64,000 bases of DNA, from positions 62,001-126,000 of the IMG/VR virus record IMGVR_UViG_3300027834_000005; one strand, written 5' to 3'. Positions within the stretch are counted from its first letter, which is position 1. Each line of letters starts with the position of its first letter. A program made the position numbers and the translations under genes. Under the pieces are notes generated by a model. That model did no database searches. It saw only the letters and a program-made list of their open reading frames with translations, and was not told the origin of the DNA. Below are positions 39,466 through 47,631 of the stretch, piece by piece. The stretch is from a virus.

Positions 39466-39834
39466 ATGGATAATACATTTATCACTAGCGCAGATTACAA
39501 CGGCCTCACATTAGCCACTCACCGCGAAGAGACGATACATGACCTGTCTTATCGCGTAAAGAATTCTAGGGGTAACACTCTGTACAAGGTGAGAGATAAC
39601 TTCGAGGCAGCGATTAAGTGGATAGACAAGAACGCCGCCCGTGTACGTGTAGCTGACGAATATTTTATCAAGAAAGATTCCCCCGAAATACTTTATACCT
39701 GCTCTGTGCTCCCGAATGACGATTGTGTCATCGAGTGGTATGATAGCAACAACTCATTACATACAGAGAGTATGAGCGGAATTGAGTTTGACCGAGTTTA
39801 CTACAAAAACAAAGACTATGAAGTTTTATCATAA
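39466..39834 (+). CDS. hypothetical protein, 122 aa
   Basis: GAGGGGA precedes the ATG. A beta-rich, polar protein with no recognisable motif. It is probably monocistronic. Confidence 0.75.
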   Translation: MDNTFITSADYNGLTLATHREETIHDLSYRVKNSRGNTLYKVRDNFEAAIKWIDKNAARVRVADEYFIKKDSPEILYTCSVLPNDDCVIEWYDSNNSLHTESMSGIEFDRVYYKNKDYEVLS

Positions 39835-39838
39835 GTCC

Positions 39839-39866
39839 TTGACAATACATCTCACAATGCTATTAT
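39839..39866 (+). promoter_or_regulatory. operator-promoter family, copy 8
   Basis: TTGACA and TATTAT, spacer 16 bp, nearly identical to copy 7 upstream, but the leader is different (AACGGAGCGCA). Confidence 0.75.
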
Positions 39867-39892
39867 GGTTACACATTAACGGAGCGCATACC

Positions 39893-40219
39893 ATGAAGAC
39901 CGGAACTAAACTATTCGCAGTAACAGACCAACATGTAATTATCCCTCTAGTGGTAACATCGTTAGCGACAAGAGAGGACTACACTAAGGCCGTGACTGAG
40001 ATCGTTGGTGAGTCCACTAGCCATGCCCAATGCCATCACGAAACATACTTCATGTCTATGTGGTTAGAAGAAGACGGAAGCATAGACAAGGCTAACGTAT
40101 TCACGGACGTAGAGCAAGCCAAAGTGTATGCTATCGAGAGAGTGGATATGGCATTAGCTACTATCAACAGACAAATCTGCTCATTGGGCAATCAAAGAAA
40201 TAAGTTAGAAAACACTTGA
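39893..40219 (+). CDS. hypothetical protein, 108 aa
   Basis: CGGAG precedes the ATG at 39893. The middle has HAQCHHETYF, a His/Cys cluster that might bind metal. The C-terminal third is helical. No family recognised. Confidence 0.75.
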   Translation: MKTGTKLFAVTDQHVIIPLVVTSLATREDYTKAVTEIVGESTSHAQCHHETYFMSMWLEEDGSIDKANVFTDVEQAKVYAIERVDMALATINRQICSLGNQRNKLENT

Positions 40220-40243
40220 CTCCAAACGTAACCATGCTATTAT
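40216..40243 (+). promoter_or_regulatory. operator-promoter family, copy 9
   Basis: TTGACT and TATTAT, spacer 16 bp. GTAACCAT and ATGGTTAC form a perfect 8-bp dyad. Confidence 0.8.
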
Positions 40244-40276
40244 GGTTACACATTAACAAGTTCTGAGGAGAACACT

Positions 40277-40609
40277 ATGAACACTGCAACTTTATTACAT
40301 GGTTCATTTCGCGTTGGTCGTTTCAAGCACACTACATCTAAGCGTGCTGTTAACGTAGCATGTCACGTAGGTAACATCAACGGTGAGTCTAGTTTCTTCT
40401 TCACCCGTGATGGTGCGCCCGTGTTCATTCCTAGCAATGAGCTATTGAATGACTGGGAGCAGATCGAAGAGCACAAAGGTATGTGGTCTACTATCCGTCC
40501 GTGTAGCAAGCGTACTTTCTCACAAGTGAAGACGTTAGGTCAAGTCATGGAATCGTCCGCACCTGTAAAGCGTGAGAAGTTAAGCTTAAAGAAAAAAGAA
40601 TTAGTATAA
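40277..40609 (+). CDS. hypothetical protein, 110 aa
   Basis: TGAGGAGA precedes the ATG. A beta-rich, basic protein with Lys-rich C-terminus (KREKLSLKKKELV). No family recognised. Confidence 0.75.
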   Translation: MNTATLLHGSFRVGRFKHTTSKRAVNVACHVGNINGESSFFFTRDGAPVFIPSNELLNDWEQIEEHKGMWSTIRPCSKRTFSQVKTLGQVMESSAPVKREKLSLKKKELV

Positions 40610-40613
40610 ACAC

Positions 40614-40641
40614 TTGACATTGTGTGTAGCCATGCTATTAT
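40614..40641 (+). promoter_or_regulatory. operator-promoter family, copy 10
   Basis: TTGACA and TATTAT, spacer 16 bp, arms GTGTAGCCAT and ATGGTTACAC (9 of 10). Confidence 0.8.
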
Positions 40642-40673
40642 GGTTACACATTAAACGTTCTAAGGGGAACAGT

Positions 40674-40784
40674 ATGAAATTTTTAGCCGGTATCGCAGTA
40701 GGTGTATTCTTGTCACCAATCTTATTACCTCTGTTCTTCTTTGCCATTGGTACAATCAGTACAGCAGGCAGAATCATTTTTTAA
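40674..40784 (+). CDS. tiny membrane protein, 36 aa
   Basis: AAGGGGA precedes the ATG. The whole peptide is hydrophobic (FLAGIAVGVFLSPILLPLFF), one or two spans. The dedicated promoter and strong ribosome site support expression. Confidence 0.65.
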   Translation: MKFLAGIAVGVFLSPILLPLFFFAIGTISTAGRIIF

Positions 40785-40797
40785 GATAGCACATCTA

Positions 40798-40832
40798 AAT
40801 GCCATTTTTAAGTCACATTTTTAAATGGCATT
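40798..40832 (+). repeat. AATGCCATTTTTAA inverted repeat
   Basis: AATGCCATTTTTAA and TTTTTAAATGGCATT form a dyad with a short loop. A near copy is at 48526 and a degenerate one at 22241. It may act as a terminator. Confidence 0.55.
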
Positions 40833-40889
40833 ATTGACTTTCAATCCTGAATGACATACCATGTATATATTACATACGAGGATACACCC

Positions 40890-41135
40890 ATGGCCACACA
40901 AGTATTAAGCGTTAGGCAGATAGATGATGCGCTATGCGACCCAATCATGGTAGCGTCTTATCGTAAAGAACGCCACTTCGTTAGACTATCTTTTGATCCA
41001 CGTGATTGTAAGTTTGCTCTGGCCTATGGTATCACTCGCCTCAAGCAAGACTTTAAGTCATTCAAGCATGACGAGAAAGAAGCAGCCGTCACCATGTACA
41101 ATGATTTAGTGGAGAAATACAATGCCAGCATTTAA
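40890..41135 (+). CDS. hypothetical protein, 81 aa
   Basis: I placed the start at 40890 after GAGGATA. An alpha/beta protein with a basic middle. It overlaps the next gene by 14 bases. Confidence 0.65.
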   Translation: MATQVLSVRQIDDALCDPIMVASYRKERHFVRLSFDPRDCKFALAYGITRLKQDFKSFKHDEKEAAVTMYNDLVEKYNASI

Positions 41136-41379
41136 AGCGAAAGATACCAAAGTACTTGAGCTAGCCAATCAAGCAATCAGTCAGTTCTGTAAAGAGACTG
41201 GAGTCATGGAGCCAACCGCTGGCTACGCTAATATATTGAGACGTGAATTAATTCATATCTTACTACAACAAGATGCCGCTACAAAAGCAGCTATCCTTGC
41301 TGACGCCACGGGCGGTGATGCAGACAGTTACCCAACCCTAACACAAACAATCAATAATTGTCAAGGCGGACTCGTTTGA
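41122..41379 (+). CDS. hypothetical protein, 85 aa
   Basis: GGAG precedes the ATG inside the 40890 gene. Largely helical. No family recognised. A parS site follows 7 bases after its stop. Confidence 0.7.
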   Translation: MPAFKAKDTKVLELANQAISQFCKETGVMEPTAGYANILRRELIHILLQQDAATKAAILADATGGDADSYPTLTQTINNCQGGLV

Positions 41380-41386
41380 GTTCGTT

Positions 41387-41402
41387 TGTTTCACGTGAAA
41401 CA
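41387..41402 (+). other. parS: parS (ParB-binding) site 1
   Basis: The 16 bases TGTTTCACGTGAAACA match the bacterial chromosomal parS consensus TGTTNCACGTGAAACA at every position. Confidence 0.85.
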
Positions 41403-41549
41403 TTGTAAACGATAATCATTCTCATTAGGGGATAGCGGACAGGAGTAGTGTTTATCTTCGCCTCCTCCAGCGCCTCTATCTGTAACCATTATACATCTCC
41501 CCCATTACATAGCAAGCATTTTATTCATTTAATTTAATTCATTATTCGC
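41403..41549 (+). promoter_or_regulatory. intergenic module copy 2 (Fur-box-like plus GGACAGGAGTAGTGT)
   Basis: Directly after parS come CGATAATCATTCTCATT, then GCGGACAGGAGTAGTGT, a CATTATAC element and CAAGCATTTTATTCATTTAATT. The same order recurs at 51,322, 53,650 and 53,760. Confidence 0.6.
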
Positions 41550-41577
41550 TTGACTTCACATGAGCTTAGAGTAGAAT
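41550..41577 (+). promoter_or_regulatory. operator-promoter family, copy 11 (operator lost)
   Basis: TTGACT and TAGAAT, spacer 16 bp. The leader TTCTGAGGGGAAC is kept, but the palindrome is gone. Confidence 0.65.
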
Positions 41578-41611
41578 GGGAACCATATTAAATAGTTCTG
41601 AGGGGAACAAC

Positions 41612-42364
41612 ATGATAAACCAAGACACCATGAAAGCAATGATCAATCTATTCGGTAGACTACGTCCATTCGATTTACGTGATGCACGTGAAGATAGAGT
41701 TAACGCAGTCATGTGGTCAATCATTGAAGCATTCAACTGGAACGCCAATGGTAACGAAAACATTACGCAAATCCAACGTGCCATGATTAGCCACTTCGAC
41801 AACGACCTAATGTTACGCGCCTGTAAGTTTGCACGTGAGCGTATCTCCGAACTACACACTCATGCGTTCGATGCGTGTACGGTTGGCGGTGATGACTCAT
41901 ACAACGACTGCGTATCTCATGCTGTAGGTATGGGCGAAGACTATTTCAATAAAGCAATGGCAAATCCAGCCATTCTTAACAGCCTAGATTATAAAGAATC
42001 GTTTAGTTATGTATTATTCAGTGAGGCGAGCGATTTTGAAAAGTTTGATACACACTATCACAAACAACAAGCGTATATGCTTTGGGGTCAACTAAACTTC
42101 CACCACGACAGCTACAAGTCGGATAATGCTGGATTATGGGCAAAACTAGCAGTGCGCTTTGATGACGTGCTGGGTGCAATTGGTGAACAAAACGACACAC
42201 CAGATATGGACGCACTATGGTTAGCCGTTGGTGACTTGCAGAATAGAGAAGTATACAGTGAGCTATCTGGTTTCTGCTATAGCTATCCTAACATTCTTAA
42301 GGATATGGCCGAGTACTTGTTTGACTGGGACAAGCAAAAGAATACACAAAAAGAATTGTTTTAG
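41612..42364 (+). CDS. hypothetical protein, 250 aa
   Basis: GAGGGGA precedes the ATG. A mostly helical, acidic protein with repeated Trp and Tyr. Length and composition suggest a soluble helical domain. No family recognised. Confidence 0.8.
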   Translation: MINQDTMKAMINLFGRLRPFDLRDAREDRVNAVMWSIIEAFNWNANGNENITQIQRAMISHFDNDLMLRACKFARERISELHTHAFDACTVGGDDSYNDCVSHAVGMGEDYFNKAMANPAILNSLDYKESFSYVLFSEASDFEKFDTHYHKQQAYMLWGQLNFHHDSYKSDNAGLWAKLAVRFDDVLGAIGEQNDTPDMDALWLAVGDLQNREVYSELSGFCYSYPNILKDMAEYLFDWDKQKNTQKELF

Positions 42365-42367
42365 TAG

Positions 42368-42395
42368 TTGACAACGAGTGTGACCGTGCTATGAT
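42368..42395 (+). promoter_or_regulatory. operator-promoter family, copy 12
   Basis: TTGACA and TATGAT, spacer 16 bp. Arms GTGTGACCGT and ATGGTCACAC match at 9 of 10. Confidence 0.8.
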
Positions 42396-42427
42396 GGTCA
42401 CACATTAAACGTTCTGAGGGGAACAAC

Positions 42428-42892
42428 ATGGCAGACCAAACGAATACATTAGTTATCAATCTTGGCGGCGACGAGCTTAATGATGAAGATAAGCGCATGT
42501 TATGCAACAACGTTGATTTTGCATTGGAACAGCAACGCTCTGAGGGTATGTTATCTACCAACCTAAGCCATGATGCTAATGGCGATCAGAAAGCGATTGA
42601 CTGGATAGACGTTGACTTCTTTACTCCAGCTCCTCCTAAGTCTAACACACTAACGGACGATAGCAAGTTCAAAGTATTCCAAAAAACATCTGGTCACTTT
42701 TTGACCGAATGTGTACCTGATAACTGGAATGATCTTGATGATACAGAATCGGATGATTTCTTAACTTCTCACTTAACCAGCGACTTAGAACATCACACAG
42801 CTAGCGATGTTTATAGCTTGATTGAAGACGCCGCCACTGTTACAATAGAGCTTATTGAAAGCAACACATTAACCTTTACTGAGGAGAAGTAA
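42428..42892 (+). CDS. hypothetical acidic protein, 154 aa
   Basis: GAGGGGA precedes the ATG. The protein is strongly acidic, rich in Asp and Glu in the second half, as in some DNA mimics, but no specific family is recognised. The next gene follows one base later. Confidence 0.75.
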   Translation: MADQTNTLVINLGGDELNDEDKRMLCNNVDFALEQQRSEGMLSTNLSHDANGDQKAIDWIDVDFFTPAPPKSNTLTDDSKFKVFQKTSGHFLTECVPDNWNDLDDTESDDFLTSHLTSDLEHHTASDVYSLIEDAATVTIELIESNTLTFTEEK

Positions 42893-42893
42893 G

Positions 42894-43139
42894 ATGGGCG
42901 ATAAAAACTATGCAGTATTCGACATGTCCCGTGAGAACCAATTTGACGATGGTAATGGCAACGGCGTATCTCTTGAAGATCACGTCAGGTATGTAGACAA
43001 TTACATGGGGACGCCAGACTGCGGTATCTTCTGTGATACCTTAGCAGAAGCTTTTGAAGAAGCCAAGATGTTTAAGGAAGGCGCTGGCATTGTTGACCTT
43101 GAAGAAGGTAGCATTGTAGAAGTAACAGAAGCACAATAA
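42894..43139 (+). CDS. hypothetical acidic protein, 81 aa
   Basis: GAGGAGA lies near the preceding stop. Acidic throughout. It is co-transcribed with the 42428 gene. Confidence 0.7.
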   Translation: MGDKNYAVFDMSRENQFDDGNGNGVSLEDHVRYVDNYMGTPDCGIFCDTLAEAFEEAKMFKEGAGIVDLEEGSIVEVTEAQ

Positions 43140-43144
43140 AACAC

Positions 43145-43173
43145 TTGACGCCACTGTTATCCTATGCGATGAT
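43145..43173 (+). promoter_or_regulatory. promoter for the 43208 gene
   Basis: TTGACG and GATGAT with a 17-bp spacer; the -10 is weak. Confidence 0.4.
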
Positions 43174-43207
43174 GGTGGTCTATTCAATAATAACTCTGGG
43201 AAGCAAC

Positions 43208-43894
43208 ATGAAAAAGCCATACGGATTCAAGCGAGCCTTTGCCTCGTTATCACTCTTACTCGTGCTAGTCATGCCATCTATTGCAATGGCAACCAACTGC
43301 GCATCACAAATCAATAACATCTCCGACCTACCCGACATTGCCAAGCAACAAATGATCGTAGAGTGCGAACAGAACAAGCTTAACGATGTGCGCAGTATCG
43401 TAGAGCCTGATATGTCCGCTGATGAAGCTGCTGACATGGCACAGAAGTGGGCGGGTGTAGCTAATGCGTTCCTCGGTGCAATCAATACGGTGGCCAAAGA
43501 CTTAGGCGTAACCATTAACGAATTCTTACCCACGCCAGCCGGTATACTTACCGCTGTCCTTATCACATGGGAAGTTATGGGCGATGACATAGGCGAGGTG
43601 GTTTCGTCAGTGGTTGGATGTAGTGCTTTCGTTATCCTCGGTTTCATTGTACTTAACATGGGCAGACGTTACTGTAAACGTCAACTTGTAACCAAAACAG
43701 AAACAGTACTCATTAAGGGCTGGTTTGGTAGAGAGAAACATGTACAGAAGGACACTTATTGTTCAATTAATGAACTAGACAGACACGGTGGCGGCAGTGA
43801 TTCTCCCTCGGATCACTCATGGTACTACATTACCGTACTGGTTACAACCGGAATAGGTCTGTCGTGTATCGCTATCGGTATTTTACAGTTATAG
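43208..43894 (+). CDS. exported membrane protein, 228 aa
   Basis: The ATG at 43208 opens a clear signal peptide (LSLLLVLVMPSIAMA). A helical periplasmic region with two cysteines follows. Spans then lie near residues 115-150 (PAGILTAVLITWEVMG; VVGCSAFVILGFIVLNMG) and at the C-terminus (YYITVLVTTGIGLSCIAIG). An envelope-located phage protein; function unknown. Confidence 0.75.
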   Translation: MKKPYGFKRAFASLSLLLVLVMPSIAMATNCASQINNISDLPDIAKQQMIVECEQNKLNDVRSIVEPDMSADEAADMAQKWAGVANAFLGAINTVAKDLGVTINEFLPTPAGILTAVLITWEVMGDDIGEVVSSVVGCSAFVILGFIVLNMGRRYCKRQLVTKTETVLIKGWFGREKHVQKDTYCSINELDRHGGGSDSPSDHSWYYITVLVTTGIGLSCIAIGILQL

Positions 43895-43917
43895 AATAGT
43901 CCGATTACATACCAAAC

Positions 43918-43942
43918 AAAAGCCACTCTTTAGTGGCTTTTT
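43918..43942 (+). terminator. rho-independent terminator
   Basis: AGCCACT-CTTT-AGTGGCT followed by five T. Confidence 0.85.
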
Positions 43943-43945
43943 CTG

Positions 43946-43973
43946 TTGACAGCGATTATACATTGTGTATAAT
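43946..43973 (+). promoter_or_regulatory. promoter for the 43998 gene
   Basis: Perfect TTGACA and TATAAT with a 16-bp spacer, immediately after the terminator. Confidence 0.85.
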
Positions 43974-43997
43974 GATACTCATCAACTGGAGAAGACC

Positions 43998-44651
43998 ATG
44001 CCAAACATAACAGCAATAGCAAAAGACATAGCATCAGTGATGATCACAGCAGAGACTGCAATGGGCAGTAGTGATTTAGGCGACTACTTACATGAGTGCG
44101 TAACTGACGAGTATTGGGGTATCAAGCTAAAGGCAGCAGCCAAGCCATGCCAAGACCTCATTGATAAGTGTTTAGCCATAGGTGCTATCAGTAACGACTC
44201 TAGTGTATGGATTGGGGACGCTGACGCCTATATCTGGGTAGAAGAGATTAAACCAACTAAGAGCTACCATACATTACGCCATGCACTAATCATCAAGAAC
44301 GTAGTGACGTGCGCAGAGAACAATGTATTCATCTATGATCTTGACAGTATGGATGATGATTTCTCAGCTACGTTCCATTGTGTGGCGGTAGAAGACTCCG
44401 AAGAAGTAATGCGCTATAATCCGCGCCAGTTCAATGATAACCGTGATTGGGAAAAAGCCACGCTCAAGACTTACCGCGACCATAACTTTACTTTTGGCTA
44501 TCGTGACTGCCGTGATAGAGGACATAGCTTCTTACTAAAGCATGGTTCATGTGAGAAGGCAACACCTCATGAAGTAAGATTTGCCTTACGTGAACTTATG
44601 TGGGCGTATAATTCCATAGTAGAGGCAGAAGATTACACGAAAAAGAACTAA
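43998..44651 (+). CDS. hypothetical protein, 217 aa
   Basis: TGGAGA precedes the ATG. An alpha/beta protein with an acidic central part and a Cys/His/Arg-rich segment (FGYRDCRDRGHSF) about residues 165-180. No family recognised. It lies directly upstream of the Mom-like gene but has its own promoter. Confidence 0.75.
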   Translation: MPNITAIAKDIASVMITAETAMGSSDLGDYLHECVTDEYWGIKLKAAAKPCQDLIDKCLAIGAISNDSSVWIGDADAYIWVEEIKPTKSYHTLRHALIIKNVVTCAENNVFIYDLDSMDDDFSATFHCVAVEDSEEVMRYNPRQFNDNRDWEKATLKTYRDHNFTFGYRDCRDRGHSFLLKHGSCEKATPHEVRFALRELMWAYNSIVEAEDYTKKN

Positions 44652-44658
44652 AAATAGC

Positions 44659-44687
44659 TTGACTTTTGAATCGTATCATGTTATTAT
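44659..44687 (+). promoter_or_regulatory. upstream promoter of the Mom-like gene
   Basis: TTGACT and TATTAT with a 17-bp spacer. The -10 lies inside the palindrome TGTTATTATAACA. Confidence 0.65.
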
Positions 44688-44709
44688 AACAGCTTCTGTT
44701 ATAATAACA
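44679..44709 (+). promoter_or_regulatory. tandem palindromic operators of the Mom-like gene
   Basis: TGTTATTATAACA (44679-44691) and TGTTATAATAACA (44697-44709) are perfect palindromes 18 bases apart, centre to centre. A third half-related TGTTATAATA overlaps the downstream -10 at 44743. The spacing suits two dimers on the same DNA face. Confidence 0.7.
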
Positions 44710-44722
44710 GTTTATAAATTAG

Positions 44723-44751
44723 TTTACAGCATAGTCTAGGTGTGTTATAAT
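44723..44751 (+). promoter_or_regulatory. proximal promoter of the Mom-like gene
   Basis: TTTACA and a perfect TATAAT with a 17-bp spacer. The -10 ends only five bases before the ATG, so this promoter would make a leaderless mRNA. Confidence 0.7.
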
Positions 44752-44756
44752 AGCGC

Positions 44757-45380
44757 ATGATTAAATATACTGTAGAACAAATAGAAAGAAAAGATTGCGA
44801 ACCATACATAATAGGTATACACTACGCCAAACGATGGCCAAGTATCTCCTATGCGTATGGTTTATTTGCTGATGGCGACCTATGCGGGATTGTATCATAC
44901 GGCACACCACCTAGCGCACCACTCAAGCGCGGCATAGCAGGAGACGATTATAAGGATAAAATCCTTGAACTCAATCGATTATGCTTACTCCACAACAGAA
45001 AGAACGAAGCCAGTATACTTGTAGGCCAAAGCCTCAAGATGCTACCAAGGAATCGTATCATTGTATCTTTTGCCGACATAAGCCAAGGTCACACAGGCAC
45101 AGTATACCAAGCAACCAATTTTACATACTGCGGACTAAGCGCCAAGCGTACTGACTGGAAGGTGAAAGGCAAGGAACACTTACACGGCCAAACCATAGCA
45201 GACGAGTTCAGAGGCGTAAAGAACAGAGCACAGGCAATGCGCGACAAGTACGGTGATGACTTCTATCTGGCACCACGCCCACGTAAACATAGATACATCT
45301 ATTTCTGTGGTGGGAAGAACTTTAGAAAACATGCCATACGCGCACTAAAATATAAAGTAGAAGATTATCCCAAAAAGTAG
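44757..45380 (+). CDS. mom: Mom-like DNA modification protein, 207 aa
   Basis: The layout matches Mu-type Mom proteins, which have an acetyltransferase-like fold and convert adenine to a carbamoylmethyl form that blocks restriction. Visible features are HYAKRWP near residue 22, a GIVSYGTPP strand, ELNRLCL, then SFADISQGHTGTVYQATNF and a following YCG. The product would protect phage DNA. Palindromic operators and the lack of a ribosome site suggest tight control. Similarity judged by eye. Confidence 0.8.
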   Translation: MIKYTVEQIERKDCEPYIIGIHYAKRWPSISYAYGLFADGDLCGIVSYGTPPSAPLKRGIAGDDYKDKILELNRLCLLHNRKNEASILVGQSLKMLPRNRIIVSFADISQGHTGTVYQATNFTYCGLSAKRTDWKVKGKEHLHGQTIADEFRGVKNRAQAMRDKYGDDFYLAPRPRKHRYIYFCGGKNFRKHAIRALKYKVEDYPKK

Positions 45381-45408
45381 TTGACATTAAATGTGACCAT
45401 GCTATTAT
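45381..45408 (+). promoter_or_regulatory. operator-promoter family, copy 13
   Basis: TTGACA and TATTAT, spacer 16 bp. Arms ATGTGACCAT and ATGGTCACAC match at 9 of 10. The leader is 10 bases longer than in other copies. Confidence 0.8.
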
Positions 45409-45449
45409 GGTCACACATCAAACGAAACAAGTTCTGAGGGGAACACATC

Positions 45450-46019
45450 ATGGGCTATACAACTGAATTTACCGGCAAAATCGAAATCGTACCAGCTCTT
45501 AATGAGACTGAAATTAAGTACATCCAGCAATTCAATGACACACGTCGTATGGAACGTACCAACGGTGCATACTTTGTTGGCGGCACTGGCATGTGTGGTC
45601 AAGGTCAAGACGATGATATCATCAATTACAATCAGCCACCACAAGGCCAACCATCACTGTGGTGTCAGGTAACATGTTCAGACGATGGTAAGTATTTAGA
45701 ATGGGACGGCGGCGAGAAAGCATATAGCATGGAAATCTGGATGCTTTATATCATTAAACACTTCTTAGGTAAAGACCCAATTGCTAGACAGGTAAACAAA
45801 TCTTTTGGCTTCCTTAAAGGTCACATGCTTAATGGTACGCTAGCAGCCGAAGGCGAGAGCCACGATGATAACTGGCAGATCAGCGTTATTGATAACGTAG
45901 TGTACAAGCAAGAGCACGACGAAAGCAAGCTAGGTTTAGGCGAACTGGTACAGGTTGAACTTGAAGTAGGGCAACTGGCACTATCTAACTCACCCACCGG
46001 ATTATTAGAACACAGTTAA
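45450..46019 (+). CDS. conserved phage/bacterial hypothetical protein, 189 aa
   Basis: GAGGGGA precedes the ATG. The pattern YTTEFTGKIEI ... GQGQDDDIINYNQPP ... SLWCQV ... LEWDGGEKAY is familiar from conserved hypothetical proteins of bacteria and phages with unknown role. The length fits. It ends before a terminator. Confidence 0.75.
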   Translation: MGYTTEFTGKIEIVPALNETEIKYIQQFNDTRRMERTNGAYFVGGTGMCGQGQDDDIINYNQPPQGQPSLWCQVTCSDDGKYLEWDGGEKAYSMEIWMLYIIKHFLGKDPIARQVNKSFGFLKGHMLNGTLAAEGESHDDNWQISVIDNVVYKQEHDESKLGLGELVQVELEVGQLALSNSPTGLLEHS

Positions 46020-46069
46020 GGCGGCGATTAAGTAGCGCCTTATATACTCAGACGAATTCATAAGCCTTT

Positions 46070-46098
46070 GCCCATCCCTAAAAAAGATGGGCTTTTTT
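46070..46098 (+). terminator. rho-independent terminator
   Basis: GCCCATC pairs with GATGGGC, followed by six T. Confidence 0.85.
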
Positions 46099-46110
46099 GT
46101 GTCTTACCTA

Positions 46111-46138
46111 TTGACATTGTGTGTGTAGCACGTATAAT
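46111..46138 (+). promoter_or_regulatory. promoter for the 46163 gene
   Basis: Perfect TTGACA and TATAAT with a 16-bp spacer, sharing GTGTGTAGCACG with the next promoter at 46703. Confidence 0.85.
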
Positions 46139-46162
46139 TATCACATAACTAAGGGGCACGCC

Positions 46163-46699
46163 ATGAACATTCCATTATTTGATAAATTCCAAGCGCTAGT
46201 AGTAGAACATTACAATCCCAAACACATGCCCCTTACTAATTACCCTCGCGGTGATTGGGTAGACGACGAAACATTCATCTCCATAGCAGAAGGTTACTTG
46301 ACGTGGTTAGACAAAAACCTAGAGCGTTTAGTGGACAATGTAACCGCCATATATGAAGCAACTGGCTACGAGTCTGGATATTCCGCGCTAACCGAGAACT
46401 TATTATGGAAGCGTGAGATTATAATAGATCACCCTGAAAGAGCATACAGCCGTGAGAGTATAAAAGGCAACATATTAGAGAAGTCATTATCGCCATTATA
46501 TCACTTGTATCAGAATAAAGCATGGGGTAAGCGTGAGAAGTCAGAGAGGTTCGGGTTCACTGGCTCACTAGTAACATCTTCACTGAACGTAGAAGTAGAA
46601 GAAAGCGTCAGGCGAGGTAAGATGGACGTGTCTTATTCTTTCCATATTAGCATGAGTATTGGCAGTACTCACAGAGGCGTTATAGAAATAGCAGAATAA
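46163..46699 (+). CDS. hypothetical protein, 178 aa
   Basis: AAGGGGCA precedes the ATG. Helical N-terminal two-thirds, beta-rich end. No family recognised. Confidence 0.75.
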   Translation: MNIPLFDKFQALVVEHYNPKHMPLTNYPRGDWVDDETFISIAEGYLTWLDKNLERLVDNVTAIYEATGYESGYSALTENLLWKREIIIDHPERAYSRESIKGNILEKSLSPLYHLYQNKAWGKREKSERFGFTGSLVTSSLNVEVEESVRRGKMDVSYSFHISMSIGSTHRGVIEIAE

Positions 46700-46702
46700 A
46701 CC

Positions 46703-46732
46703 TTGACTTTGTGTGTGTGTAGCACGTATAAT
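46703..46732 (+). promoter_or_regulatory. promoter for the 46758 gene
   Basis: TTGACT and a perfect TATAAT with an 18-bp spacer, a near-duplicate of the promoter at 46111. Confidence 0.75.
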
Positions 46733-46757
46733 GATTACATCAACTAAGGGGAACACC

Positions 46758-47288
46758 ATGCAAGTAGCCATTTGGAACAACGATAAAGTCGAAGGCGAAA
46801 CATACGCTGAAGTACAAGAGAACGAAAAGGAAGAGAAAGGCACAGTGTCCTCTGTCCTTACACTACCAACAAATTCGATGTATGTCTTAAAGGATATACT
46901 GGAAGCTGTCTATAACGAAACTGACATTAGTCTGAAATGGGAAATCGTTGGTGATGTTGCGCCAGTAACACTACCAAAAGTTACCGATTTGCCAGTGCCC
47001 AACTTCATCAATGTTGAGCGTAATAACCGCAACGCTGCCATCGAGTTCATTAACGGTAGCTTAGCAAGAGCCATACTCAGTAAGATGAATAGCACTAACG
47101 TACGTCCTAAAGACGGCAAGTTCCACACTAGCATGAAAGATCCTGACGTGTCAAAAGAAGTTCTAGTCATCGTTAAGGAAATGGCTAAGGTGCTAGGCTA
47201 CACACTATCAGATAGCCACGATGGTGGCGGCATGTTCTACGTATTAGCCATTCAATGGCAAATAGATCTTGACACGCTAGAAGACTAG
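46758..47288 (+). CDS. hypothetical protein, related to the 35802 gene, 176 aa
   Basis: AAGGGGA precedes the ATG. Residues 1-70 align with the 35802 product. The extra C-terminal 90 residues are alpha/beta with a His- and Gly-rich turn (SDSHDGGGMFYV). Confidence 0.75.
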   Translation: MQVAIWNNDKVEGETYAEVQENEKEEKGTVSSVLTLPTNSMYVLKDILEAVYNETDISLKWEIVGDVAPVTLPKVTDLPVPNFINVERNNRNAAIEFINGSLARAILSKMNSTNVRPKDGKFHTSMKDPDVSKEVLVIVKEMAKVLGYTLSDSHDGGGMFYVLAIQWQIDLDTLED

Positions 47289-47325
47289 CGGTATTATAAC
47301 CACACACTCACATAGGGATACAATC

Positions 47326-47631
47326 ATGGCTAAGATGCAGATAATTACATGTTTATGTGGGTGTGGCGGTAAGAAAGCAGTACGCCAAGCTGATATTGAT
47401 CGCGGCTGGGGATTGTACTACAGTAAGCGCTGTAAGGCTAAGCACCAAGCCCAAGGGTTTAAGTCTCCAACCGCCAACAAGAAACGTTCTGTTAAGCACG
47501 ATAAGTATGACAGACAGTATACCAAGGGCGGTGTAGCAACTACATGGTATTTTGGTTCTGATCAAGAACACGACGACCTGATGGATGAAGCCGAAATGGG
47601 CTGGGATGCACACAAGGATATCACGTTATGA
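47326..47631 (+). CDS. zinc-finger-like protein, 101 aa
   Basis: The N-terminus has CLCGCGGKK and, about 20 residues later, CKAKHQ, giving a possible Cys/His zinc site as in small phage DNA-binding proteins. A basic middle and acidic end follow. AGGGATA precedes the ATG. Confidence 0.7.
   Translation: MAKMQIITCLCGCGGKKAVRQADIDRGWGLYYSKRCKAKHQAQGFKSPTANKKRSVKHDKYDRQYTKGGVATTWYFGSDQEHDDLMDEAEMGWDAHKDITL

Noticed and set aside
39406-39466. N-terminal extensions reading MLLWLHIKRSEGN in several genes
   Set aside because: The peptide is a translation of the shared promoter and leader. The true starts follow GAGGGGAAC.
43180-43659. A 159-codon minus-strand frame
   Set aside because: It lies opposite the exported membrane protein, which has a signal peptide, promoter and terminator.
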